From positions 1 to 54,267 of IMG/VR virus record IMGVR_UViG_3300042290_000148: a DNA stretch of 54,267 bases. One strand, written 5' to 3'. This DNA comes from a virus. Under the pieces are notes generated by a model. It was not told where the DNA came from. It worked only from the letters and a program-made list of their open reading frames with translations, and made no database searches. This document shows positions 30,809 to 38,706 of the stretch, piece by piece. Both the position numbers and the translations under genes were made by a program. How positions within the stretch are numbered: the stretch's first letter is position 1; each line of letters begins with the position of its first letter.

Positions 30809-30836
30809 ATAGTAGCAGATTCTGAGGAAATGTCAA
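30809..30836 (-). promoter_or_regulatory. Sigma70-like promoter candidate
   Basis: TTGACA, 16 bp, TACTAT on the minus strand, 78 bp before the ATG at 30731. A 6 bp inverted repeat CTACTA/TAGTAG (30799-30815) overlaps the -10 and could be an operator. Confidence 0.5.
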
Positions 30837-30845
30837 GCGGTATTT

Positions 30846-31196
30846 TTATGCCAGTATAGCACTCAATTCTTCGGTAACATCCACTGCGGTAAGATCGATA
30901 GGAGGAAAATCGATTGCACCATTTAGATTGGCTTGGAATGTTTCAGAATTTGTAGGGGCTTCTGCAAAATAAATTTCAAATCCAGCTACAGTTTCACGAA
31001 CAAATGAATCGCCACCTTCAAACATGTGGGAAACTTTATCAAGTTCTTCATTAATCATTTCAAAGGTGGGTTCACCAGTAAAATACTTGACGATATATTC
31101 TTTTGCACCAACTGTCTTCCATAATGGAAGGTCAGCACTACCAACATTTGTCCATACAAATGAGGATACTACAAGTTTAAGATTCAATTCGTCCAT
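30846..31196 (-). CDS. Conserved hypothetical protein
   Basis: 116 residues, not recognised. Acidic, with alternating strands and helices (KLVVSSFVWTNVGSADLPLW, GFEIYFAEAPTNSETF) and no membrane span. It follows the tRNA-Arg(UCU) gene by 16 nt and would be carried on the same sigma70-driven transcript. ATG at 31196 with AGGA. Confidence 0.6.
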   Translation of the reverse strand: MDELNLKLVVSSFVWTNVGSADLPLWKTVGAKEYIVKYFTGEPTFEMINEELDKVSHMFEGGDSFVRETVAGFEIYFAEAPTNSETFQANLNGAIDFPPIDLTAVDVTEELSAILA

Positions 31197-31212
31197 ATTA
31201 TTTCCTAAAAAC

Positions 31213-31289
31213 TGGTGCGCCGTGCAGGACTCGAACCTGCTGCCTCAAGATTAGAAGTCTCGCGCTCTATCCAGATGAGCTAACGGCGC
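31213..31289 (-). tRNA. tRNA-Arg (UCU anticodon)
   Basis: Acceptor GCGCCGT/ACGGCGC with ACCA end, anticodon stem CGAGA/TCTTG with loop CTTCTAA (anticodon TCT, reads AGA), T-loop TTCGAGT. It is isolated from the main cluster and has its own promoter. AGA is a rare codon in many bacteria. Confidence 0.95.
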
Positions 31290-31297
31290 ATAACTAT

Positions 31298-31326
31298 TGT
31301 ATACTACATTTATAACAGTTTGTCAA
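31298..31326 (-). promoter_or_regulatory. Sigma70-like promoter of tRNA-Arg(UCU)
   Basis: TTGACA, 17 bp, TATACA on the minus strand, just upstream of the tRNA 5' end. The spacer contains TATAAATG, one base off a late octamer. Confidence 0.75.
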
Positions 31327-31327
31327 G

Positions 31328-32719
31328 TTAAAACTCAAACTTTGAAAAATCTCTTCGCTTACCAATGGTAGTATTTTCAAACACTGGAACATCGTCTTGC
31401 CCAGAGTCCATAATACCAGCCTGAGCATCATCTTCCAAGTCATACAGTTTCATCTTACCACGGTCGATACCAATCATGAAGCGTTTGTTCATACCTGGGT
31501 CGTTGTAACGATTCTTCAACTGCTTTATCATCAACTGGCCCATCTTGTCAAGTTCTTCTGTTGCGATAAGGGCAAACATCAAGTCAGCCGTAGCTGGTAG
31601 ACCAAATGATTCTGAAGTATCTGTCAGTTCGACATCTGAATTGGCATAACCACTGCGGGTTGTCTGTGTAGCAGAAACGATTGGCAAATCAAACTCTACT
31701 GCCAGACCACGAAGTTCTTCTGCGATACCCTTAATGACTGTGTAAGAATTGGCACCAGACGATGCTTTGTAGCGACTAGATGCACAAATATTCAGATAGT
31801 CAATGAAGATAACATCTGGCTTGAAGTTCCGCTTCAACTGGAGTTCGTTCAACAGAGCCTTGAAATGGCCTACATGGGCGCTGGCGGTTGGATATTCTTT
31901 GACAATCAAACGACCTTCTGTCTTCGAACGAATCTTTGCAATGCGCTGGTCAAACATAGACTTAGATAGGTCTTTGAGTTCTTGAATGTTAACGTTCATC
32001 AAGTTGGCGTCAATACGTTCTGCGATACGTTCTTCTGCCATTTCAAGGGTGATATACAAAACGTTCTTGTTCTGACCCAATGCACCAGCAGCCATGTGGC
32101 ACATGAACAGAGACTTACCAACACCAGTACCAGCAAGAGCAATGTTCAATGTCTTATTTGGTAGACCACCATTGGTAATCTTGTTGAACATCTCGAGGTC
32201 AAACGGCAACTTAGTTTCTGCCCGGTGATAGAAATCAAAACGGTCTTCGGCGTTATCAATGTAGTCATGTCCTACGTTGTTATCAAACCCAACTGCCAAT
32301 GCATCTTGGAGAATGGAAGGAATACCATCTTGCGAATGTACCTTGTCTTCGCCATCAATGATTTGAATCGATTGCATAATGGCATTATACACCGCTCGGT
32401 CTTTGCAGAACTTTTCGGTCTGGTCTAGAAGCCACTTCTCATTGGCATCCACATCATCATCAAGTGCGGTTAGAGTTTCTGTAACGTGCTGATACTCTTT
32501 TTCATTTACCTTGCGGTCATTTTGTAGAGCAATGTTTATGGCATCGATGGTAGGAAGAGAATTATATTTGGTAACAAATTCGTTGATGTAACGATAGATT
32601 AACTTCTCGGCGTTGTCTGTAAAATATTCATCTTTAATGAATGGGATTACCTTACGCAGGTAATCCTCATCCGAAATCAACTTACTTAGGATAATAGTTT
32701 CAATTTTCTTCTGCAACAT
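31328..32719 (-). CDS. 41: Replicative DNA helicase (T4 gp41, DnaB family)
   Basis: 463 residues (T4 gp41 is 475). The 5'-3' helicase that travels on the lagging strand and binds the gp61 primase. Walker A is AGTGVGKSLF (near residue 195), Walker B in PDVIFIDYLNICAS, and SATQTTRSGY supplies the sensor/arginine region of the RecA-like domain. The N-terminal helical part mediates hexamer and primase contacts. It lies downstream of uvsX, as in T4, overlapping the small zinc protein gene by 20-22 nt. Confidence 0.96.
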   Translation of the reverse strand: MLQKKIETIILSKLISDEDYLRKVIPFIKDEYFTDNAEKLIYRYINEFVTKYNSLPTIDAINIALQNDRKVNEKEYQHVTETLTALDDDVDANEKWLLDQTEKFCKDRAVYNAIMQSIQIIDGEDKVHSQDGIPSILQDALAVGFDNNVGHDYIDNAEDRFDFYHRAETKLPFDLEMFNKITNGGLPNKTLNIALAGTGVGKSLFMCHMAAGALGQNKNVLYITLEMAEERIAERIDANLMNVNIQELKDLSKSMFDQRIAKIRSKTEGRLIVKEYPTASAHVGHFKALLNELQLKRNFKPDVIFIDYLNICASSRYKASSGANSYTVIKGIAEELRGLAVEFDLPIVSATQTTRSGYANSDVELTDTSESFGLPATADLMFALIATEELDKMGQLMIKQLKNRYNDPGMNKRFMIGIDRGKMKLYDLEDDAQAGIMDSGQDDVPVFENTTIGKRRDFSKFEF

Positions 32720-32921
32720 TCACATCCTCTAGTTCAAAATATTCTTCATAATCATTAGCAATCTTCATACAACAATCTTCACATACCCACTTCTCAAAAG
32801 TTAGGCCATGTTCTGAACCATGAAGACAGATTGCAGCATCTTTCTTAGGATTGATGCCGCAACCACATTCGTCACAGATTTTCGTATTCTTCTGAAACAT
32901 CTTCGTCAAGAATTTCCACAT
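32700..32921 (-). CDS. Small zinc-finger protein between uvsX and gene 41
   Basis: 73 residues. Two Cys knuckles, CDECGCG near residue 17 and CEDCC near residue 48, with a Cys and His between (CLHGSEH), suggest a treble-clef or ribbon zinc site. The C-terminus is acidic (NDYEEYFELEDVNVAEEN). ATG at 32921 has GGAGGG and lies inside the last 50 nt of uvsX; its end overlaps the gene 41 start. It might bind replisome proteins or nucleic acid (T4 has gene 40 at this place, which it does not resemble). Confidence 0.7.
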   Translation of the reverse strand: MWKFLTKMFQKNTKICDECGCGINPKKDAAICLHGSEHGLTFEKWVCEDCCMKIANDYEEYFELEDVNVAEEN

Positions 32922-33936
32922 TTTCACCCTCCATCATTTGTCCGCCTGCCATGCGGTATCGCTTTTCAATCCAATCACTGAATGTTGGGTCGGTCAGAAC
33001 TGGCATCCAGAATTCTTTGTTGTATGTATCATTCAGGCGATGCTTCTTTTCTTCTGTTGCCAACTGGTACCAACCATTCGATGGCTTGATAACGTGGCCG
33101 CTTTCTAGTGCCATATCAAGTAGACCAGACCACTTACTGATACCACCTTGAAAGGTTACTTCGATTGGAATCTTTGACTTCTCACGAACATAACGAGACT
33201 TCTCGACGTTAATGATAAAGTTGTAACCAACTACTTCGGTGCCTTGCTTCTCTTGCTGGCGACCAATGATAAAGATATTATCGGCTGAGTAGTAGATGCC
33301 CGTACCACCAGAGACGATTGCCTTGGGGAACATACCAATTTCCATATAAGTGTGATTGACCACGACCATAGGAATGTCTTTAATGGTAAGATGTGGTGTA
33401 ATCATACGGAACAAGGACTTCATCTGCTTGGCGCGGGTCATATCTGCAACCGACTTACCATCTAGGGCATCATCAACTTCTTTCTTAGAAGCAAGGTTAC
33501 CCACAGAGTCAACTACAATCATGACACGGTCCTTACGTTCAAGTTCATTAACTTGCTTCATAATATCATGTTTCAATTGTTCAATGTCAGTGATGGGAGT
33601 ATGAACAACCTTACCTGTATCAATGCCAAAGTTCTCAAAGTATGACTGAGGAGCACCAAACTCGGAGTCGTAAAACAAAACAATACCATCATCATACTTG
33701 TCCAAGAAACTCTTAACCAACATCATGGCGAATGCAGTCTTAAAGTGTTTAGATGGGCCAGCAAAGATGGTTAGCCCTGGTGTCAGACCACCATCTAGTT
33801 TACCAGAGAGAGCCACATTTAGTGCAGGAACAGAAGTCTGAATTAAATCTTTGGTACTAAAGAGTTTACTTTCTGATAATACATTCGTTTCTTTGATAGT
33901 AGTATTCTTTTTCAGTTTGTCAAGTAGTGCGTTCAT
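32872..33936 (-). CDS. uvsX: RecA-like recombinase (UvsX)
   Basis: 354 residues (T4 UvsX is 391). Forms filaments on single-stranded DNA and drives strand exchange and recombination-dependent replication. Walker A is GPSKHFKT (residues 60-67), the form used by T4 UvsX rather than GPESSGKT of RecA; VMIVVDSVGNLASK is Walker B, and PMVVVNHTYMEIGMF is the loop region. The ATG overlaps the polymerase stop (ATGA). GGAGGACC is present upstream. Confidence 0.96.
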   Translation of the reverse strand: MNALLDKLKKNTTIKETNVLSESKLFSTKDLIQTSVPALNVALSGKLDGGLTPGLTIFAGPSKHFKTAFAMMLVKSFLDKYDDGIVLFYDSEFGAPQSYFENFGIDTGKVVHTPITDIEQLKHDIMKQVNELERKDRVMIVVDSVGNLASKKEVDDALDGKSVADMTRAKQMKSLFRMITPHLTIKDIPMVVVNHTYMEIGMFPKAIVSGGTGIYYSADNIFIIGRQQEKQGTEVVGYNFIINVEKSRYVREKSKIPIEVTFQGGISKWSGLLDMALESGHVIKPSNGWYQLATEEKKHRLNDTYNKEFWMPVLTDPTFSDWIEKRYRMAGGQMMEGENVEILDEDVSEEYENL

Positions 33937-36458
33937 GCGAATAGGTCCTCCAATGTTGCTTTAGGTTCAGTAGACCAGCCTAGACCGTCTACAATCATGT
34001 TAAGTGGGTCAAGAAATGCTTTCTGGAACATCATCTTATAATCTATATATCGGTGAATGTCAAGTTCTTTTGGCATTATTCCGAGAAAAGCAATACAATT
34101 TTCATGCATTGTATTAGGCTCTTTGAGATAAAGGAACTTAATCTTTTCACCCTCTTGTATTAATTCATACTTCTTGTCAAGGTTGGCTTTCTTGATCATA
34201 TGGTTATACATCAGGGCACCGCGAACATGCATCGGTGTTCCCTTGCCATAAATATCAGCCGTAGATGTATACTTAGACAACCCATTTACACCTCGTGGGA
34301 ATGCAATCTCTTCAGGTGTCATCTTGTAGAAGGCTTCGCGGGTTTCTTCAATGAACTTCTGTAGAGTTGCTTCGTCGGAGGTCAGGCAGAGTCTGACGGC
34401 TTCTTTGAGGCTCTTGCGGACGGGCGCAGGCGTAGACGAGCGGACGATTTCGAGACCCATGACTTTGAGTTTTGGCTCATCGTAACGGACGCCTTCGTTG
34501 TCATAGACATTAAGTGCGTACCTCTTTTTTGCAACCCAGATGCCACGTTCCGCGATTGCCTCGCGTTTGAATATAATTTTCTTCTGAAATGCATTCGTGT
34601 AGTCCGCAAGTCCATCGCAACTCTTGTTGATCGCCTCTGTGATTTTCTCTTCGCAGATTTTATCGAGAACGCCAATGAGTTTGTCGCGGTCCATATCAGG
34701 ATAAAACTTACTAACAAGAGGCTCCAGGGAAATATAACAAGAATCAGTATCACTGTAGAAAGAGTAGTTGTGTCCATTTGTTCCTACGACCTTGTTGAGA
34801 TATGCGTCAAGTGCCTTACCTACTTCCTGAATAATATACTGACCAGTCATAGTGATGCCTTCAGCCACTCGGGCATCATAATAACGGAAGTATTCATTAC
34901 CCATGGCACCGAAGAGAGAGTTCAACTGAATCTTTCTTGCCATTTGAAAGTTGTTATACTTCGAAATGTTGTTCTTTAGTTTTTCGTCTTTAGTAAGTTC
35001 ATATTCTTTCTGCGCGGCAATCATTAACTTCTTGTAGCGTTGACGGTCATCAAAGAACTTCTCTACGATTTCTGGAAACAGACCTTGCTTAGTGCGATTA
35101 TAGCAATACCCATTTGAAGTCATGCAATAATCATTGTCTTTTAGGTCATCAAGGTCAAAGGTCTTATCAAGAAGGCCGCGCACGGTGGTGTCTTTGACAT
35201 AACCATTTACCATGGTCTCAGGCGACATGTTATACTGCATAATGATTGACGGATACAGAGAGGTAGCATCGAAAGAAACTACCCAGTCATACTTACCGGG
35301 CTTAGGTTCTTGAACATACGCACCTTCAATGCCGCGGCCCTGTTGGTCTCTCTTCTGAGGAATGTGAATGTTCTTATCATACAGGTGATTATAGAGAAGG
35401 CAATCCCAGGTGCGAACCTGTGAGAAAACGTCATTGTAATTACACTTGGCGTCATAGGCCATCGTGAGGATAAGTTCAATCAACTTCAACTTACGTTCAA
35501 GTTCGTCCACAATTTCAACGTCTCGAACGTTGTATTCAACAAACTTCTGCCAGTCTTTAGTGTAAAACTCACGGAAACTTTCATAGGGATTTTCCAGCTT
35601 GTTCTTACCAAGTTCTACAGAAGCAATATGGTCTAGCTTGTAGGACTCTTGGTTAGAATACGTGAACTTCTTAAAGAGGTCCAGATAATCTAGAACGGCA
35701 ATACCCTTCATTTCATAGGTAAACATTTCGCGACCCATGACGTTCATGTTCTTGCGCTGCACTAGACCCCAAGGAGAAAACTTCTTCTTAGTGGCATTTT
35801 CATCATTGAACAGCCGCTCTACACGGGCAATCAAGTATGCAATATCGAAAAGTTCAACGTTCCAACCAGTGATGATATCTGGATGATTATCAGAATGAAA
35901 ACGGACATAAGTTTCTAGCAGGTCACGTTCATTATCACACTTGACATACAGAAACTTGTTGCCAGTGGCACGAAGGGCTGCAATTTCTTCTGAGTTTACA
36001 TCATCAAATTCACCGCAACCAAAGGTAATAATCTGGCGAGAGACTAGGTCCTTGACAGTGATGAGAAGTATCTCTTCAATCGGATTATTGATATCTGGAA
36101 AGCCAAACTCGGCTCTCGTTTCGATATCGATTGTCTGAATCTTTAGAGCATTCATATCCCATTGAATTTCACCAGGAAACTTATGCGTGATATACTGGTA
36201 GCCAAAGTTTGTCTGACCATAGATAGGAAAGTTATCTACTTCACCATAGGTTTGAATAAACTCTTTGGCGTCATTATTACTTTGAAACTCAACTGGCTGA
36301 AGATTGTCGCCATACAGAGACTTATGGACACCTTCTTCTTTGCTCTTCACATAGAGAACAGGAGAGAAGTCTTCCCTACGATTGAAGCGCACACCATTAT
36401 GAACACCTCGAACGAGAATCTTGGAGCCATATTGGTGTGCGCTGGTATAAAACTTCAT
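33933..36458 (-). CDS. 43: DNA polymerase (family B, T4 gp43)
   Basis: 841 residues (T4 gp43 is 898). Exo I is TIDIETRAEFGF (Asp111, Glu113), followed by ITGWNVELFDIAYL (Exo II) and YNVRDVEIVDEL (Exo III); the polymerase site has FDATSLYPSI (motif A, near 398), KIQLNSLFGAMGNEYF (motif B) and FYSDTDSCYI (motif C, near 570). The extreme C-terminus ATLEDLFA is the clamp-binding peptide. It copies the phage genome with 3'-5' proofreading. A sigma70-like promoter lies 27 bp upstream. uvsX overlaps it by ATGA. Confidence 0.98.
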   Translation of the reverse strand: MKFYTSAHQYGSKILVRGVHNGVRFNRREDFSPVLYVKSKEEGVHKSLYGDNLQPVEFQSNNDAKEFIQTYGEVDNFPIYGQTNFGYQYITHKFPGEIQWDMNALKIQTIDIETRAEFGFPDINNPIEEILLITVKDLVSRQIITFGCGEFDDVNSEEIAALRATGNKFLYVKCDNERDLLETYVRFHSDNHPDIITGWNVELFDIAYLIARVERLFNDENATKKKFSPWGLVQRKNMNVMGREMFTYEMKGIAVLDYLDLFKKFTYSNQESYKLDHIASVELGKNKLENPYESFREFYTKDWQKFVEYNVRDVEIVDELERKLKLIELILTMAYDAKCNYNDVFSQVRTWDCLLYNHLYDKNIHIPQKRDQQGRGIEGAYVQEPKPGKYDWVVSFDATSLYPSIIMQYNMSPETMVNGYVKDTTVRGLLDKTFDLDDLKDNDYCMTSNGYCYNRTKQGLFPEIVEKFFDDRQRYKKLMIAAQKEYELTKDEKLKNNISKYNNFQMARKIQLNSLFGAMGNEYFRYYDARVAEGITMTGQYIIQEVGKALDAYLNKVVGTNGHNYSFYSDTDSCYISLEPLVSKFYPDMDRDKLIGVLDKICEEKITEAINKSCDGLADYTNAFQKKIIFKREAIAERGIWVAKKRYALNVYDNEGVRYDEPKLKVMGLEIVRSSTPAPVRKSLKEAVRLCLTSDEATLQKFIEETREAFYKMTPEEIAFPRGVNGLSKYTSTADIYGKGTPMHVRGALMYNHMIKKANLDKKYELIQEGEKIKFLYLKEPNTMHENCIAFLGIMPKELDIHRYIDYKMMFQKAFLDPLNMIVDGLGWSTEPKATLEDLFA

Positions 36459-36484
36459 GTAACCCTCTTTTCAATTCAAATACT

Positions 36485-36513
36485 ACTATACTATAAAACA
36501 TAACAAAAGTAAA
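36485..36513 (-). promoter_or_regulatory. Sigma70-like promoter of the polymerase gene
   Basis: TTTACT, 17 bp, TATAGT on the minus strand in the gap after the nuclease gene. Confidence 0.6.
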
Positions 36514-36519
36514 GAGGTT

Positions 36520-36942
36520 TTAGTTACACCATGATGCTTTCTTTTCGCCCATATAGGCGCGGGCAAGACCAGCCTTGATTAGTTCTGTTGATAGGTCCTT
36601 GCCATTATACTTGACATAACCAAGAACACGGCCGCCAAACTTGTCCCATTCTTTTAGATCAACCTGAATAATCTGACCAGGTTTAATCACAGACTTAGTA
36701 AAGTTTGTTGCTGCTTCTCCACCAGCAGCTTCCTTAGGACACTGGGCACGTCCACCCTTTTCAGGTGTATCAACACCCAATACTCGGATTTTAATTACGG
36801 GTGGAATTGGAGCTGGCACCCATGGTGCTTCGACTTCGATTGTGTCGCCGTCCATAACTCTTGTTACCTTCCATGAATGCTCTACTGCCAGAGCTGGAGT
36901 GGCAATCAGGGCTGCGGCTAGAAATGCGGTAAATAATTTCAT
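36520..36942 (-). CDS. Secreted thermonuclease-like nuclease (SNase)
   Basis: 140 residues. A signal peptide MKLFTAFLAAALIATPALA precedes an SNase domain: RVMDGDTIEV (metal Asp), KIRVLGVDTPEKGGRAQCP (Arg35-x-x-G-x-D and the catalytic Glu43 equivalents) and FGGRVLGYVKYNG (Arg87 equivalent). Calcium-dependent cutting of DNA and RNA in the periplasm or outside the cell is expected. The domain is short but keeps all active residues. It is placed between the Sm-like gene and the polymerase and might degrade rival phage or host DNA in the periplasm (inference). Start overlaps upstream stop (ATGA). Confidence 0.85.
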   Translation of the reverse strand: MKLFTAFLAAALIATPALAVEHSWKVTRVMDGDTIEVEAPWVPAPIPPVIKIRVLGVDTPEKGGRAQCPKEAAGGEAATNFTKSVIKPGQIIQVDLKEWDKFGGRVLGYVKYNGKDLSTELIKAGLARAYMGEKKASWCN

Positions 36943-37238
36943 ATGATAATCTTACTTTCTGGAATAACGATACCACTACCGAAACGAGTATTATATTCGT
37001 TCTTCATTCCAGTATCTGGTTCGAAAATAGAAACAACTGCACCAGCACGAATAGGAATATCTCCGGTCTGGGCATACGGGCAGAAGGGTGCTAGTCCAAT
37101 ACCAAACTGATTGTTCTGGTTAGGTACCATCATAATCAACAGAGGCTTTTGTAGGATTACAAGACCCTCAGCACTTTCATCAATGTCAGCAATGATTTCC
37201 TCACCGCTGATTAGCTTTATACATTTAATATTGGACAT
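36939..37238 (-). CDS. Sm-like small protein
   Basis: 99 residues. IKCIKLISGEEIIADIDES is the Sm1-like strand pair (L.sGe.i.g.v..), with later strands VVSIFEPDTGMKNEYN and IVIPESKIII. Such small LSm-like proteins are common near replication genes of T4-like phages; their ligand is unknown. The protein at 52862-53224 opens with the same pattern (VLRLKNGETLIASVRL). The ATG at 37238 has AAGGTGAA; an in-frame GTG at 37247 is not needed. Located between hsp20 and the nuclease gene. Confidence 0.6.
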   Translation of the reverse strand: MSNIKCIKLISGEEIIADIDESAEGLVILQKPLLIMMVPNQNNQFGIGLAPFCPYAQTGDIPIRAGAVVSIFEPDTGMKNEYNTRFGSGIVIPESKIII

Positions 37239-37259
37239 AGCATTCACCTTCTTAAATTA

Positions 37260-37748
37260 TTACTTAGTTTTACCTTCTGCCAAGAATTCGGCAGCTTGTG
37301 ATGGATATTCATTATCCTCATCGGTAATGTCGATCTTCTTGGCTTTCTTTTCTTCTGGAATAAATGCTTCAAGCCAAATCTTTAGCATACCATTTACCAG
37401 AGTAGAACTTTTTACTTCAACATTGTCGGCAAGAGTGAATTCACGTTTAAATCCTCGCTCGGCAATACCTTTGTAAAGGTATTCAGTATTGTCAGTGGCA
37501 TCGATTTTACCACGAATACTCAACAGACCTTCTTGCAATTCAATATCAATCTCGGACTTACCGAAACCAGCAACGGCTAGTTCAATAACGTAGCGGTCTT
37601 CATCGACCTTCTTGATATTGTATGGGGGATATTTAATTGGCATCATCTGGGATGATTGGTCGGCAATATCTGCCAGCCTCTTCATAACACGGTCTGCGCC
37701 AACGAAATAACGATCCATCTGTGGGATCATTGTTGTATCAAATTTCAT
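37260..37748 (-). CDS. Small heat-shock protein (Hsp20/alpha-crystallin)
   Basis: 162 residues. The alpha-crystallin domain spans about 42-145 (YNIKKVDEDRYVIELAVAGF, then RGFKREFTLADNVEVKSSTL, and GMLKIWLEA). An IxI-type tail is seen as KKIDI. It should hold unfolded host or phage proteins in a refoldable state. Many cyanophages and pelagiphages carry a copy. The ATG at 37748 has TAGGAGC; the frame opens further upstream across a terminator and is rejected. It has its own early/late promoter at 37807-37837. Confidence 0.92.
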   Translation of the reverse strand: MKFDTTMIPQMDRYFVGADRVMKRLADIADQSSQMMPIKYPPYNIKKVDEDRYVIELAVAGFGKSEIDIELQEGLLSIRGKIDATDNTEYLYKGIAERGFKREFTLADNVEVKSSTLVNGMLKIWLEAFIPEEKKAKKIDITDEDNEYPSQAAEFLAEGKTK

Positions 37749-37773
37749 ATTTTTGCTCCTATTAAGCGAGTTT

Positions 37774-37807
37774 AAAAAAGTGTGCCATCCGAAGCATGAC
37801 ACACTTT
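37774..37807 (-). terminator. Intrinsic terminator after regA
   Basis: A 12 bp stem (AAAGTGTGTCAT / ATGGCACACTTT with one G-T pair) around loop GCTTCGG is followed by a run of six T's. It should stop the replication-gene transcript that ends with regA. Its 5' arm touches the promoter octamer at 37807-37814. Confidence 0.85.
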
Positions 37808-37837
37808 ATTTATACTATACTTTTAGAAGAAAGTCAA
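37807..37837 (-). promoter_or_regulatory. Overlapping early/late promoter of hsp20
   Basis: TTGACT, 17 bp, TATAAA for sigma70, with the -10 being part of an exact late octamer TATAAATA (37807-37814). The expected start, about 37802, lies in the 5' arm of the terminator, so the new RNA has a shortened stem and can pass it. Confidence 0.7.
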
Positions 37838-38254
37838 CTACTTTTTGCGACCGATGTTATACTTTTGAATAAGTTCCCACTCGTTCTTTTCTTTGTAAGC
37901 AATTACTTTGATTTGATTTAGAGGTGCCTTGTCCTCATGAATTTCTGGATTGAGAATGGTAATCAAACCCCAGTCCGAAAGTAAATGCGCAACAGTATTT
38001 CTACGTTGCAAGTCATTATCGCTAAAGTCCGCATCTTTACCATCTAAGGCAAAGAGTTCCTTAAAGTGGACAATGAAATACCTACCCTGCTTATGAAGGA
38101 TATGGCATGACTGATAAAGAATCTTATCCTTACGAGACGCTACCCCAATACGTGAAAGAGTTTCACGAACCTTTAGAAAGTCGTCTGGATTCTCCAACTT
38201 AACTTCCAAGGGAGCATACCCAGGATAGTTAATATCAAAAAAATCTTCGCTCAT
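37838..38254 (-). CDS. regA: Translational repressor RegA
   Basis: 138 residues (T4 RegA is 122). Binds the start regions of early phage mRNAs, including 44 and 45, and represses them. The pattern FLKVRETLSRIGVASRKDKI, then LYQSCHILHKQGRYFIVHFK and ELFALDGK is the RegA core, and RRNTVAHLLSDWGLI follows. Placed between gp62 and a terminator, as in T4 (order 44, 62, regA, 43), except that hsp20, the Sm-like gene and a nuclease gene now separate it from the polymerase. Start overlaps the gp62 stop (ATGA). Confidence 0.95.
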   Translation of the reverse strand: MSEDFFDINYPGYAPLEVKLENPDDFLKVRETLSRIGVASRKDKILYQSCHILHKQGRYFIVHFKELFALDGKDADFSDNDLQRRNTVAHLLSDWGLITILNPEIHEDKAPLNQIKVIAYKEKNEWELIQKYNIGRKK

Positions 38255-38706
38255 TTTCTACCACCTTTATACAATTTCTCTTTTATTGTTTTCTTTTGTT
38301 CTTCGGAGAGAATTGTAAGAGCTTGACTAGCTTTTTCATTACTATAGCCATAATACTCCTTGATCATCTCAACTTCGGCATCGTCTTCAATTTTGATCCA
38401 TTTATCAAAACGCTTTCTAGACCTAATTGTATTTATAAGAAAAGTATTTTGCAGAGCTTTATCAAGGTGTGGGCGGCAGTTCATCTCGTTGGCTGGAATG
38501 ACAGTATCAGCACTGAAACTCAGTCCACGATTGATGATCCAAGGGTTGTATTGCTTCTCTGACCACTCATCTACTATGAGATTAGTCTTCTTGTGGTTAA
38601 TATCGTTGATGAAATCAAAGGGAGAAATCTTGGCTTTTTTCTCCACATAATCTTCTGGCTTGTATTCTACCTTTGGATCACCAAGGCCCTCTAGAATACC
38701 GTCCAT
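38251..38706 (-). CDS. 62: Clamp-loader small subunit (T4 gp62)
   Basis: 151 residues (T4 gp62 is 187). Partner of the gp44 ATPase, loads the gp45 clamp on DNA. The conserved part is PFDFINDINHKKTNLIVDEW to KQYNPWIINRGLSFSADTVI, and the helical tail KLYKGGRK. ATG at 38706 overlaps the gp44 stop (TAATG) with a GGAGTGG site; an in-frame GTG three codons upstream would lie inside gp44. An intragenic TATAAATA at 38430-38437 is probably coding coincidence. Confidence 0.9.
   Translation of the reverse strand: MDGILEGLGDPKVEYKPEDYVEKKAKISPFDFINDINHKKTNLIVDEWSEKQYNPWIINRGLSFSADTVIPANEMNCRPHLDKALQNTFLINTIRSRKRFDKWIKIEDDAEVEMIKEYYGYSNEKASQALTILSEEQKKTIKEKLYKGGRK

Noticed and set aside
38430-38437. Exact TATAAATA inside gene 62
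   Set aside because: It lies in the coding part of gene 62, 176 bp before the regA start. It could be a weak late promoter for regA, but without a nearby start it is more simply explained by codon use.
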